A DNA stretch of 22,382 bases, taken from the NCBI GenBank assembly GCA_021202495.1, contig JAJQCX010000159.1:1-22382 (forward strand), in the 5' to 3' direction. Below are positions 15,093 through 22,331 of the stretch, in pieces. The notes beneath the pieces are model-generated. The model was not told the origin of the DNA. It made no database searches and saw nothing but the letters and a program-made list of their open reading frames with translations. Within the stretch, counting starts at the first letter, position 1. The number at the start of each line of letters is the position of its first letter. The translations under genes and the position numbers were made by a program. The stretch is from Clostridia bacterium. GTDB taxonomy: Bacteria > Bacillota > Clostridia > UMGS1883.

Positions 15093-16253
15093 ATGAAAAG
15101 AAGAATATCGGCGACAGTGATTGTGTTTACACTTTTATTCGGAATGTTTCGGGCGGAGGCGTCGGATGTCATTTCGGGCGGATTGAGTGATTTGGCGATG
15201 GCGGCGAAGCACTATTATCAGACGGAGCTGGCAGAAGCTGACATGGTTATAAAGAGAGTTGCGGACGAGCAGTACAAAATTTATTACAAGCTGAAAAACG
15301 GAAACGATTATTATGTCACGCTCGATTTGAAGGAGTGGGGCGTTTGGAATTTGGGTGACATGACGATTGCGGATGGGATTGAAGAGAAAAACGTGGTCGG
15401 CGGAAGCACGGACTGGGAATATGTGTTCAGAGTGTATAACCCGGTGACGCAGGTTGCGGACTTTACCGGCGGAAACCACGGCGCGGAGGAAATGCTGTGG
15501 ATAAGATTTTTTGATGACGTGACGGGCGAGGAATTTGAGCTTGAGGTCGGCGAGGAAAAGCAAGTGCGCAGGCTTGTCGTTGAAGAGCAGACAAAGCTGC
15601 ACTATTCGTCGTCGAGCGATTTGATATATGCGAATGTGACGAGAAATTACACATTTGTGGGAACGAGGGTCAATCTTGACACGAAGATTGAATTTACGCG
15701 CGACGTTTCGATGACACATTCGTATACGGCGATGGCGAGCGTGAACAAGAGCTTCGGAAGATACTGCTCGTTTGACGGGATTGAAACTGTTACTACGAGC
15801 GGGCACGGGTCGCACAACAACGAATATTACGGCAAGATTGCGGCGGCGGAATGTACGCTCAGCGGCGACGATGAAACAGCGACGCTGACGGTCGGGATAT
15901 TTAACAAAAGCGACATGACGAACAATTTTTCAAACGACGACAAGGTGTTTTTGTGGGATATGTCGGACGATTACACGAAGCTCTACTTTTCAAAATATGA
16001 CATGAGCAGCGTGACGACGGTGAAGGCGGGCGAAGAGTGGAACCTTTCGACATATTGGCAGTGCAATGTTGCGGGTGAGGATTTATATGAAGAGGTAACG
16101 GAAGAAGTAACCGAAACGGAAGAAGCAGCGGAAGAGGCAACGGAAGCCGAAGAGTACGAAGCGACGGAAAAAACAGCGGAAGAAACAGAAGCAGTCACGG
16201 AAGAAACGACGGAAGAGGTAACGGAAGAAGTGACGGAAGCGGCGGCGGAATAG
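15093..16253 (+). CDS. Secreted protein of unknown family with Glu/Thr-rich C-terminal tail (paralogue 1)
   Basis: This 386-residue protein is exported by a signal peptide (MKRRISATVIVFTLLFGMFRA, cleavage near residue 23). Residues 25-332 form one beta-rich domain shared with the next gene. Conserved blocks are 'AKHYYQTEL', 'WGVWNLGDM', 'GGSTDWEYVF', 'FTGGNHG', 'YTFVGTRVNLDT', 'LTVGIFNKSDMT', 'FSNDDKVFLWDM' and 'DDYTKLYFSKY'. Residues 333-386 are a low-complexity Glu/Thr/Ala/Val tail (EEVTE units) that could reach through or stick to the wall. The ATG at 15093 is chosen over 15069 because AAAAAGGGG is 9 bases away and the signal peptide starts there. I do not recognise the family; the TGGNHG motif suggests a carbohydrate-active beta-sandwich, which is only a hint. 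Confidence 0.82.
   Translation: MKRRISATVIVFTLLFGMFRAEASDVISGGLSDLAMAAKHYYQTELAEADMVIKRVADEQYKIYYKLKNGNDYYVTLDLKEWGVWNLGDMTIADGIEEKNVVGGSTDWEYVFRVYNPVTQVADFTGGNHGAEEMLWIRFFDDVTGEEFELEVGEEKQVRRLVVEEQTKLHYSSSSDLIYANVTRNYTFVGTRVNLDTKIEFTRDVSMTHSYTAMASVNKSFGRYCSFDGIETVTTSGHGSHNNEYYGKIAAAECTLSGDDETATLTVGIFNKSDMTNNFSNDDKVFLWDMSDDYTKLYFSKYDMSSVTTVKAGEEWNLSTYWQCNVAGEDLYEEVTEEVTETEEAAEEATEAEEYEATEKTAEETEAVTEETTEEVTEEVTEAAAE
16089..16250 (+). repeat. Low-complexity GAA/ACG coding repeat
   Basis: Degenerate tandem GAAGAGGTAACG-type units encode 54 residues made almost only of Glu, Thr, Ala and Val at the end of paralogue 1. The array is absent from paralogue 2 and is likely to vary in length between strains. 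Confidence 0.8.
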
Positions 16254-16269
16254 ACGCGGGTAAATACAT

Positions 16270-17250
16270 ATGAAAAAAATAACAGCGGCTGTGATGATGA
16301 TATGTGTGTTTTTGTTCGGCGGAATCCAGACGGACGGGTCGGACGTTGTTTCGGATGCGCTGTCGGATGTTGCGCTGGAGGCAAAGCACTATTATCAGAC
16401 GGAGCTTGACGAGGCGGACATGGTCGTGAAGAGAGTGTCGAAAAAGGAATACCGAATTTATCACACGACGGAAAGCGGGAAGAGCTATTATGTTTCGCTC
16501 TGCCTGAAGGACTGGGGCGTGTGGAATTTGGGCGACATGAGCTTTACGAGCAAGGGCGTTACAAAGAACATCATCGGAGGAAGTACGGATTGGGAATATG
16601 TGTTTATGGTGTACAGTCCGATTACGGGCGAGGGAGGATTTACGGGCGGAAATCACGGCTGTGAAAATCTTTTGGGAATGAAGCTCTACGACGGTGTGAG
16701 CGGGGAGGAATTTGAGCTTGCGGTCGGTGAGCAAAAAAGCGTGAGACGGCTTGTCGTGGTGGAAAACACCGAGGTTTTGTATGCAGATACGACGGGAATA
16801 CCGTATATGAACGTGGAAAGAAGGTACACGTTTGTCGGAACGAGGGTGAACCTTGACACTAATTTTGAATTTATAAGCGACGCGCTGATGACGCGCTCTT
16901 ATTCGGCGATGGCGTGTGTGAATAAAAGCTTTGGGAGTCGGTGTACGTTTGACAATGCGGCGAGCGTTGAAACAAAGGCGGGGTCGCATGACGACGGGTT
17001 TCACGGCAGGGTTGAGGCGATGGAGTGTACTTTAAGCGGCAGCGACACCGCCGCTGCGCTGACGGTCGGGATATTCAACAAAAGCGACATGACGGACGAT
17101 TTTTCAAACGACGACAAGGTCTTTTTGTGGGATATGGCGGACGATTACACAAAGCTTTATTTTTCAAAATACACCACAAGCGACATTGTGACGGTGGAAA
17201 CGGGCACAAAATGGAGCTTTGCCGCCTATTGGGAGGCAAGCATAAAATAA
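16270..17250 (+). CDS. Secreted protein of unknown family (paralogue 2)
   Basis: This 326-residue protein has a signal peptide (MKKITAAVMMICVFLFGG, cleavage near 23). Its single domain aligns along its whole length with the preceding gene, at roughly half identical residues by eye, including 'AKHYYQTEL', 'GGSTDWEYVF', 'FTGGNHG', 'YTFVGTRVNLDT' and 'FSNDDKVFLWDM'. It lacks the Glu/Thr tail and ends just after the domain. Several DNA stretches are near-identical between the copies (for example around 15185 and 16380), so this is a tandem duplication. Only 16 bases separate the genes and the ribosome binding site is weak (CGGG), which suggests coupling. Function unknown. Confidence 0.82.
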   Translation: MKKITAAVMMICVFLFGGIQTDGSDVVSDALSDVALEAKHYYQTELDEADMVVKRVSKKEYRIYHTTESGKSYYVSLCLKDWGVWNLGDMSFTSKGVTKNIIGGSTDWEYVFMVYSPITGEGGFTGGNHGCENLLGMKLYDGVSGEEFELAVGEQKSVRRLVVVENTEVLYADTTGIPYMNVERRYTFVGTRVNLDTNFEFISDALMTRSYSAMACVNKSFGSRCTFDNAASVETKAGSHDDGFHGRVEAMECTLSGSDTAAALTVGIFNKSDMTDDFSNDDKVFLWDMADDYTKLYFSKYTTSDIVTVETGTKWSFAAYWEASIK

Positions 17251-17271
17251 ATTAAAATTGAAATAATAATT

Positions 17272-17316
17272 AACGGCAAAAAATTTGTACGAGGTGCAAC
17301 TTTTTGCCGTTTTGAA
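17272..17316 (+). terminator. Intrinsic terminator after the paralogue pair
   Basis: An 11-bp stem (17272-17282 with 17301-17311) around an 18-base loop, followed by TTT. The A-run on the left arm means it could act weakly in both directions. It separates the secreted pair from pepD. Confidence 0.65.
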
Positions 17317-17352
17317 CAGTATTATATATAGATAGGAATAAGGGGATTTGTG

Positions 17353-18798
17353 ATGATTGATAAGAATTTCGCGGCGAAGAGAGTTATTGAGGAATTTGAA
17401 AAGATTGCTATGATACCGCGCGGGTCGGGGAACGAGGAGGCGATTGCGCGTTACGTGGCGCAGTGGGCGAAGGAAAATTCGCTTGAAGCTAAAATTGACG
17501 GCGTCGGAAACGTTATTGTCACACGTGAGGCGGCGGAAGGGTTTGAGGACGCGCCGAGCGTTATCTTGCAAAGCCATATGGATATGGTGTGCGTGAGCAA
17601 AAACGAGGACTTTGACGCGGAAAGGGACGCGATAAAGCTTGTGCGCGAGGGAAATTTTATCAAGGCGGACGGTACGAGCCTCGGCGCGGACGATGGCGCG
17701 GGCATGGCGATGGCGATGTATGCTCTTTCGGAAAAGGAGCTTAAGTGCGGGAAGATAAAGGGGATATTCACGGTCGGTGAGGAGACGAGCATGAGAGGCG
17801 CGGAGGGGTTTGACAGATGTGAGCTTGACGCGGAATATTTGATAAACCTCGACTGGGAGGATTACGGCTCGGTGTGCTCGTCGTGCGCGAACAATGTGGC
17901 GCTCTTTTTTGAAAAGCGCTGTGAAATGCAAAGCCGCGGGAGTGACAGTGCGCTCAAGATAGAGATGGAGGATTTTGCGGGAGGTCACAGCGGCTGTGAC
18001 ATCAATTTGGGAAGAGCGAACGCGATTAAGCTCTTGGCGGAAACGCTTTGCCGCGCGGAGGATGAGGGAGCAGAAATACGCATTGCGCATTTTAGAGGAG
18101 GAAGCGTGAAAAACGCGATACCGTCTTCGGCGGAATGCGTCGTATGCGTGAAAATGGAGGACGAAAAGCTCGTCTTTGACGCGGTGCGCGAAATGAAAGA
18201 AGAAATTGCGCGGGAATTTCGCGGAGAAGAGGCAAAGATTGAGGTGTGCGAAGCGCAAGTGGAAAGCGTATTTTCGGCGGAGGACAGCGAGAAGCTCTTG
18301 TCAATGCTTTCGGCGATACATTCGGGCGTGTATTACATGAGCCGCTACACAAAGGATTTTGTCGAGACGAGCCGCAATGTCGGCGTCGCGGCGGCGGAGG
18401 AAGGCAGAATGCACGTTGAGGTTTTGTCGCGCAGCTCGTCGGGCTTTCATTCGCGGGAGATGAAGCGGTCAGCCTCGGCAATTGCGCGGGCGTTTGGGTT
18501 TGAGCTTTCGATCCCCGAGGAAAACCCCATTTGGGAGGAGAAGGCGGAAAACGAGCTTGTTGAGATTATGAAGGAGGCGTTTTACGAGGCGGACGGCGGC
18601 GAGCTTGAGGTGCTTGGCGTACACGCTGGGCTTGAATGCGCGCATTTCGCTTCTGTTGCGCCGAATGTCAAGATGGCGTCGATAGGACCGCAGCTTTATG
18701 ACGTACATTCTGTAAAGGAAAGATGGGACGTTTCGAAGCTGGATCTGACAATGGATTTCTTGATTAAAACTCTTGAAAAAATCGGAGGCGAAACGTGA
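17353..18798 (+). CDS. pepD: Aminoacyl-histidine dipeptidase (peptidase family M20C)
   Basis: This 481-residue cytosolic metallopeptidase hydrolyses Xaa-His and other dipeptides (PepD/carnosinase type). The co-catalytic metal site is visible: H75 and D77 in 'LQSHMDMVC', D113 in 'GADDGAG', the catalytic Glu pair E143-E144 in 'VGEETSM', D167 in 'INLDWED', and the late 'VHAGLECAHF' histidine. The lid domain has 'AGGHSGCDINLGRANA'. Length and motifs match the family. An in-frame GTG at 17350 immediately precedes the ATG; the ATG at 17353 is better spaced (7 bases) from AGGGG at 17341-17345. It stands alone downstream of a terminator. Confidence 0.95.
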   Translation: MIDKNFAAKRVIEEFEKIAMIPRGSGNEEAIARYVAQWAKENSLEAKIDGVGNVIVTREAAEGFEDAPSVILQSHMDMVCVSKNEDFDAERDAIKLVREGNFIKADGTSLGADDGAGMAMAMYALSEKELKCGKIKGIFTVGEETSMRGAEGFDRCELDAEYLINLDWEDYGSVCSSCANNVALFFEKRCEMQSRGSDSALKIEMEDFAGGHSGCDINLGRANAIKLLAETLCRAEDEGAEIRIAHFRGGSVKNAIPSSAECVVCVKMEDEKLVFDAVREMKEEIAREFRGEEAKIEVCEAQVESVFSAEDSEKLLSMLSAIHSGVYYMSRYTKDFVETSRNVGVAAAEEGRMHVEVLSRSSSGFHSREMKRSASAIARAFGFELSIPEENPIWEEKAENELVEIMKEAFYEADGGELEVLGVHAGLECAHFASVAPNVKMASIGPQLYDVHSVKERWDVSKLDLTMDFLIKTLEKIGGET

Positions 18799-18821
18799 AA
18801 AATTAACGGCGCATCTCACCA

Positions 18822-18866
18822 TTATTCTGAGCTTGAAGTATCTGTATACGTCGGCGCTCAGAATAA
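18822..18866. repeat. Perfect 11-bp inverted repeat after pepD
   Basis: TTATTCTGAGC (18822-18832) and its complement GCTCAGAATAA (18856-18866) flank a 23-base loop. No T-run follows, so it is not a clear intrinsic terminator. It may be a factor-dependent end or an operator. Confidence 0.6.
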
Positions 18867-18894
18867 CGGCAATCTGCTTGTTCCTTTTTCACGT

Positions 18895-18929
18895 TATAAT
18901 AGGTGCCGCCGCAAGGCGGCGGAATGGGG
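18895..18929 (+). promoter_or_regulatory. -10 box and leader hairpin of the HAD gene
   Basis: TATAAT at 18895-18900 has no good -35 at 16-18 bases. A 6-bp GC hairpin with a GCAA tetraloop follows (18905-18910 with 18915-18920), ending 5 bases before GGGG (18926-18929), the ribosome binding site. The hairpin could affect translation or leader stability. Confidence 0.5.
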
Positions 18930-18936
18930 ATTAACA

Positions 18937-19596
18937 ATGAAAATAAAAGGCGCGATTTTTGACATGGACGGGACGCTGCTCGATTCTATCGGGGTGTGGG
19001 ATAAGATTGACTATGAATATTTGGCGGCGAGAGGAATTGAGGTGCCGGAGGATTACGCAAGAGCGATAAGCTCTCTTACGACGATGGAGTGCGCGGAATA
19101 TTCGATAAAGAGATTCGGATTGGAGGAGAATTGCGATGATTTGATAAACGAGTGGGAGGAAAGGGCGCTTTTTGAATATGCGCACAACTTGGAGCTAAAG
19201 CCGGGGGCGAGGGAATACCTTGAAAAGCTTAAGAGTGCGGGCGTGAAGCTTGCACTTGCGACTTCGTCCTCAAAGCGGCTTTATGAGGCGGCGATGAAGC
19301 ACACGGGAGTTTATGAAATGTTCGACGCGTTTGTGACGACGGACGACACGGGGAAGGGAAAGACCGATCCTGAAGTGTATCTCACGGCGGCGGAGCTTTT
19401 GGGGGTTAGGATTGAGGAATGTGCCGTATTTGAGGACGTTCCTCACGCAGTTATAAGCGCGAAAAAAAGCGGCGCATATGTATGCGCCGTGAGGGATGAA
19501 CGCTGGGCGGCGGACGAGGAATTTTTGCGGGGAGAGGCGGATTTGTACATAAGCGATTTTAGGGAAATGCAGAGCGGAGGAGTAATTAGTAATTAG
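18937..19596 (+). CDS. HAD-superfamily phosphatase / phosphoglucomutase-like hydrolase
   Basis: This 219-residue cytosolic HAD hydrolase has nucleophile D9 and acid D11 in 'IFDMDGTLLDS' and a helical cap (about 17-85). Motif II is 'LATSSSKRLY', and motifs III/IV are 'GKGKTDPEVYLTAAELLG' and 'VFEDVPHAVISAKKSG'. It resembles beta-phosphoglucomutase and sugar-phosphate phosphatases of subfamily IA; the substrate cannot be fixed from sequence. It has its own probable -10 element. The last residues (VISN) and the TAG stop are made by the AATTAG tandem repeat that follows, so the natural end may have been altered by repeat insertion. Confidence 0.9.
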   Translation: MKIKGAIFDMDGTLLDSIGVWDKIDYEYLAARGIEVPEDYARAISSLTTMECAEYSIKRFGLEENCDDLINEWEERALFEYAHNLELKPGAREYLEKLKSAGVKLALATSSSKRLYEAAMKHTGVYEMFDAFVTTDDTGKGKTDPEVYLTAAELLGVRIEECAVFEDVPHAVISAKKSGAYVCAVRDERWAADEEFLRGEADLYISDFREMQSGGVISN

Positions 19597-19723
19597 CAAT
19601 TAGCAATTAGCAATTATGGAACAAAAACGCGAAGCGTTTTTGATTAAATCGCCTGCGGGCGGGAAGAAGATGCACCCGTACAACGGGAAGAGCCGCGAAA
19701 GCGGGGACGCTCAAGCGGGGTGC
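19583..19723. repeat. Modular hairpin repeat, copy B, with structured 3' part
   Basis: Five roughly 8-base AATTAGCA-type units (19583-19617) lead into hairpin 1 (19622-19630/19634-19642, loop GAA) and hairpin 2 (19650-19653/19658-19661, loop TGCG as in copy A). Hairpin CCCGT/ACGGG follows (19675-19679/19683-19687, loop ACA). A further CCGC-GAAA-GCGG hairpin and the pair GCACC/GGTGC (19672-19676 with 19719-19723) enclose the end. It lies in the leader of the SLH-protein gene. Confidence 0.7.
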
Positions 19724-19756
19724 TGTTAAAATAATTTTACAAGGAGGATATTTGTT

Positions 19757-21763
19757 ATGAAAAGGCTGACGGCGGTTATTTTGGCGATTGCGATGATTTT
19801 TTCGGTGAATGTTGTGTTTGCCGAGACGGGCGGCGCGGAGAGCGTTTTGATTAAGGTTAAGGAAAAGATTGACGTGCCGGAGGAGCTGACGGAATTTGAA
19901 TATTCCGAGCAGACGTATTCGGGAAGCGTTATCTACAGCTTCAGTTGGAGAGATGAGGATTTTAACAGCTCGATTGACGTGACGACGGATAAGGACGGAA
20001 ACATTACATATTATTATGCCTACACGAGCGGCTCGTCGTCAAGCGAGATGAAGCTTGTGGCGGTTTCGGAAGAAGAGGCGCTGGCGGTTGCGGACGCGTT
20101 TATCAAAAAGGCACTGCCCGAATTTGCGGAGGGTGGCGACGTTCTGCAGCTGCGCGAGGATGCGACATATACGGACGCTTACGGCGACCAAAAGAATTTT
20201 ACGTTTATATATTCGCGTTGGTACAAGGGAATTGAGGTTTACGGCAACACTGTGACGGTGCGCGTGAGAGCGCGAAGCGACGATGTGCGCGTTACCGTAC
20301 TAAATTCTCTTTTGGACTACGACGCGGAATTTGCGGAGGATTTGACAAACGACTTGACAGAGGCGGACTACATGGAGGTTTTCCCGATTGACGTTATGTA
20401 CAAAAGCATCGGCTACAAGGACGATACGGAGGACGACGAACTGCAGCAGGATGTGCGCATGGTCTATGTGATTGAGCAGGGGCTTGTTGCGGCGTCGGAC
20501 AAGGCGGAATTTACCCCCGAGGCGAACGACATAACTTATGAAACGAGCGACGCGGCGGCGGGCGACAGTGAAAGTACCAACGGGTCTAAGCTTTTGACGC
20601 AAAAGGAGCTTGACGAGCTGGATAGGATGGATTCACTCTTGAAGGCTGATGAACTCGAAGAATATCTGCGCGGCATGGAAGAGCTTGACATGACGGACGA
20701 TATGACGCTTGACAATTCCTACACATACAAGGCGGGAGAGGGCGAATACACGATTAACCTGAGCTTTGAAAACGAGGACGGGCGCTACTTAAGCGCACAG
20801 TTTGACGCGGTGACGGGCGAGCTGCTCTATTTATACAACAGCGGCGATTGGAGCAACGCGGAATACACGGACGCGGAATATGACGCGGCGGCGGAAACGA
20901 TGCGTGCGTTTTTGGAAAAGGTCGCTTCCGATAAGATGGGTGAAACGAGCGAGGAAATGAGCGGTTCAACGCTCACGGCGAGCAGAGTTGTGAACGGGAT
21001 AAAATACCCGGCAAATTATGTGAAGGTAAGCTATAACGTGGCAAACAACCGTCTGCGCTCCTATTCGGTAAAATGGGATGATGATGTGTCCTACTTCCCG
21101 AACCCCGACAATGCTTTAGCCGAAAACGAGGTTTACGCGGCGGCGTTCGGAAGCACGATTGAATTTAAGCAGGTTTTGGCGAAGAGAGACGGAGTGTATG
21201 TTCCGGCGGCGACGATTGACACATCGGTTACGCTTGACGCAATGACGGGGGAGAGCGTATACAAGACGAGTGAGCGCAAGACAGGCTATGACGACATCGA
21301 AGGTCACTGGGCAGAAGATGAAATACAGGCGCTCTTGGAGCAGGGCATTTATCTTGAAGGCGACAGCTTTAATCCCGACGATGCGGCAACGCAGGGCGAC
21401 ATGATACGCCTTTTCGGGGCGGCGTTCTATTACGTTTCCTACGCGAGGACGAGCGAAATCGATTACGCGTGGCTTGCGAAATACCGCGGGATTGACTTTG
21501 AAAACGCGGACGAGAACGCGCTTGCGACGCGAGAGGACGCATTTGTCTGCATGGCGAAAATGATGGGCTGCGGCGATTTGATTGAGCTTGATATTTACAA
21601 GGAAACTTTTGCGGATGCGGACGATTTCGGACTTGTGCCGGCGAAGGGCGCGGCGGCGATATTGAAGGGAATGGGAATATTGAACGGAGATTATGCCCGC
21701 CCGCAGGATTATTTGACGCGCGCGGAGGCGGCGGTGATGGTGTATAGGTATTTGACAAGATAG
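19757..21763 (+). CDS. Secreted YcdB/PepSY-like protein with C-terminal SLH domains
   Basis: This 668-residue surface protein has a signal peptide (MKRLTAVILAIAMIFSVNVV, cleavage after FAE near 23). Two YcdB/YcdC-type modules (about 25-260 and 320-505) contain PepSY-like 'VSEEEALAVADAFIKK' and 'DAVTGELLYLY' patterns. An acidic Asp/Glu linker lies at 260-320. Three SLH motifs close the protein (about 511-556 'DIEGHWAEDEIQALLEQG', a degenerate one near 565-605, and 617-668 'LKGMGILNGDY...LTRAEAAVMVYRYL'). SLH motifs bind the pyruvylated wall polymer, so the protein is probably displayed on the S-layer. PepSY-type modules often inhibit or escort peptidases; no peptidase is adjacent. The ribosome binding site AAGGAGGAT is strong. 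Its 3' end runs into a foldback element and terminator. Confidence 0.85.
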   Translation: MKRLTAVILAIAMIFSVNVVFAETGGAESVLIKVKEKIDVPEELTEFEYSEQTYSGSVIYSFSWRDEDFNSSIDVTTDKDGNITYYYAYTSGSSSSEMKLVAVSEEEALAVADAFIKKALPEFAEGGDVLQLREDATYTDAYGDQKNFTFIYSRWYKGIEVYGNTVTVRVRARSDDVRVTVLNSLLDYDAEFAEDLTNDLTEADYMEVFPIDVMYKSIGYKDDTEDDELQQDVRMVYVIEQGLVAASDKAEFTPEANDITYETSDAAAGDSESTNGSKLLTQKELDELDRMDSLLKADELEEYLRGMEELDMTDDMTLDNSYTYKAGEGEYTINLSFENEDGRYLSAQFDAVTGELLYLYNSGDWSNAEYTDAEYDAAAETMRAFLEKVASDKMGETSEEMSGSTLTASRVVNGIKYPANYVKVSYNVANNRLRSYSVKWDDDVSYFPNPDNALAENEVYAAAFGSTIEFKQVLAKRDGVYVPAATIDTSVTLDAMTGESVYKTSERKTGYDDIEGHWAEDEIQALLEQGIYLEGDSFNPDDAATQGDMIRLFGAAFYYVSYARTSEIDYAWLAKYRGIDFENADENALATREDAFVCMAKMMGCGDLIELDIYKETFADADDFGLVPAKGAAAILKGMGILNGDYARPQDYLTRAEAAVMVYRYLTR

Positions 21764-21767
21764 ATAT

Positions 21768-21961
21768 AAGCATAGAGAGGTTGAACCCGATGCGGTTTTC
21801 GGAGTGAGAGCCTCCGCGATACTTGCTGAAATGCTCGTTAATGCACAAAGCATTGCCTGCGCATTTCGGCGGCGTCTCACGAAGGCTCTCGCACCGAAAA
21901 CTCCGTAGGACTTTAAGCCGTAGACGGCTTAAAGCGCATTGGGTTCAACCTCTCTATGCTT
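21768..21961. repeat. Long foldback element with 27-bp terminal arms
   Basis: Terminal arms 21768-21794 and 21935-21961 pair over 27 bp with one G-T. A second stem pairs 21795-21812 with 21884-21901 (16 of 18). An apical stem closes on loop ACAAA at 21845-21849. The right arm carries an extra perfect 10-bp hairpin (21911-21920/21925-21934). No reading frame fits it and no target-site duplication is seen. It may be a MITE-like foldback or a structured RNA; it begins 4 bases after the SLH gene stop. Confidence 0.8.
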
Positions 21962-21964
21962 GGG

Positions 21965-22004
21965 GCAAAAACACGCCGCGGGATTTCCCGCGGCGTGTTT
22001 TTGC
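21965..22004. terminator. Intrinsic terminator after the foldback element
   Basis: A perfect 19-bp inverted repeat (21965-21983 with 21986-22004) with a GC-rich core and A-run/T-run flanks. The physical loop is about 4 bases once the tip opens. It can work in both directions and ends the transcript of the SLH gene. Confidence 0.85.
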
Positions 22005-22009
22005 AATTT

Positions 22010-22103
22010 GGAGTGTGAAGTGTGGAGTGTGAAGTTGAGGAACGAACGCGCGGAGCGCGTTCGATTATACGCGCAGCTCGCGCGGAAAGGGCGGAGCAAG
22101 CCC
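22010..22103. repeat. Modular hairpin repeat, copy C
   Basis: The prelude has two near-copies of GGAGTGTGAAGTGT (22010-22036). Hairpin 1 has 9-bp arms 22043-22051/22055-22063 and loop GGA. Hairpin 2 has 5-bp arms 22070-22074/22080-22084 and loop AGCTC. A GGGC/GCCC pair (22089-22092/22100-22103) closes it. Positions 22039-22085 are almost identical to copy D. From 22104 to 22197 I see no gene or clear signal. Confidence 0.75.
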
Positions 22104-22197
22104 CCCCGATCTACGACCGAGACAGCGAAGAAATCAAGCTTTTTGGCTGAATGACAGTATCAGACGAAAAATTACAATTACAATAATGTTAAAGGGG

Positions 22198-22226
22198 TTG
22201 AATAAAAATTGCTTCTCTGCTAAAAT
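22198..22226 (+). promoter_or_regulatory. Candidate sigma-A promoter near the window end
   Basis: TTGAAT (22198-22203), 17-base spacer, TAAAAT (22221-22226). No credible reading frame starts within the window downstream of it. The transcript would run through an AAGTTT/AAACTT hairpin near 22250 and repeat copy D before the window ends. Confidence 0.5.
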
Positions 22227-22284
22227 GGGTGAAGGAGCTGTAGTATCAAGTTTCGGCTAAAACTTTACGTTGCGGTGACATATG

Positions 22285-22331
22285 GGAACGAACGCGCGTG
22301 GCGCGTTCGATTATACGCGCAGCTCGCGCGG
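22285..22331. repeat. Modular hairpin repeat, copy D (core only)
   Basis: Hairpin 1 arms are 22289-22297/22301-22309 with loop GTG, followed by the TTATACGCGCAGCTCGCGCG stretch of copy C (hairpin 2). It has no microsatellite prelude and differs from copy C in the loop and right edge. Positions 22332-22382 contain no feature I can support. Confidence 0.7.

Noticed and set aside
19583..19617. AATTAGC tandem array as a possible CRISPR
   Set aside because: Units are about 8 bases, directly abutting, with no spacers and no cas genes. It is a microsatellite-like prelude of the modular repeat.
19690..19720. c-di-GMP-I riboswitch-like string (hairpin with GAAA loop followed by GGGGACGC)
   Set aside because: The AAACC strand and the second tetraloop-receptor stem are missing, and GACGC is followed by TCAAGC rather than AAAGCC. 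The match is partial and probably chance.
22198..22260. Possible 20-residue peptide starting at TTG 22198
   Set aside because: No usable Shine-Dalgarno spacing, and the TTG coincides with a better -35 box. There is no supporting pattern.
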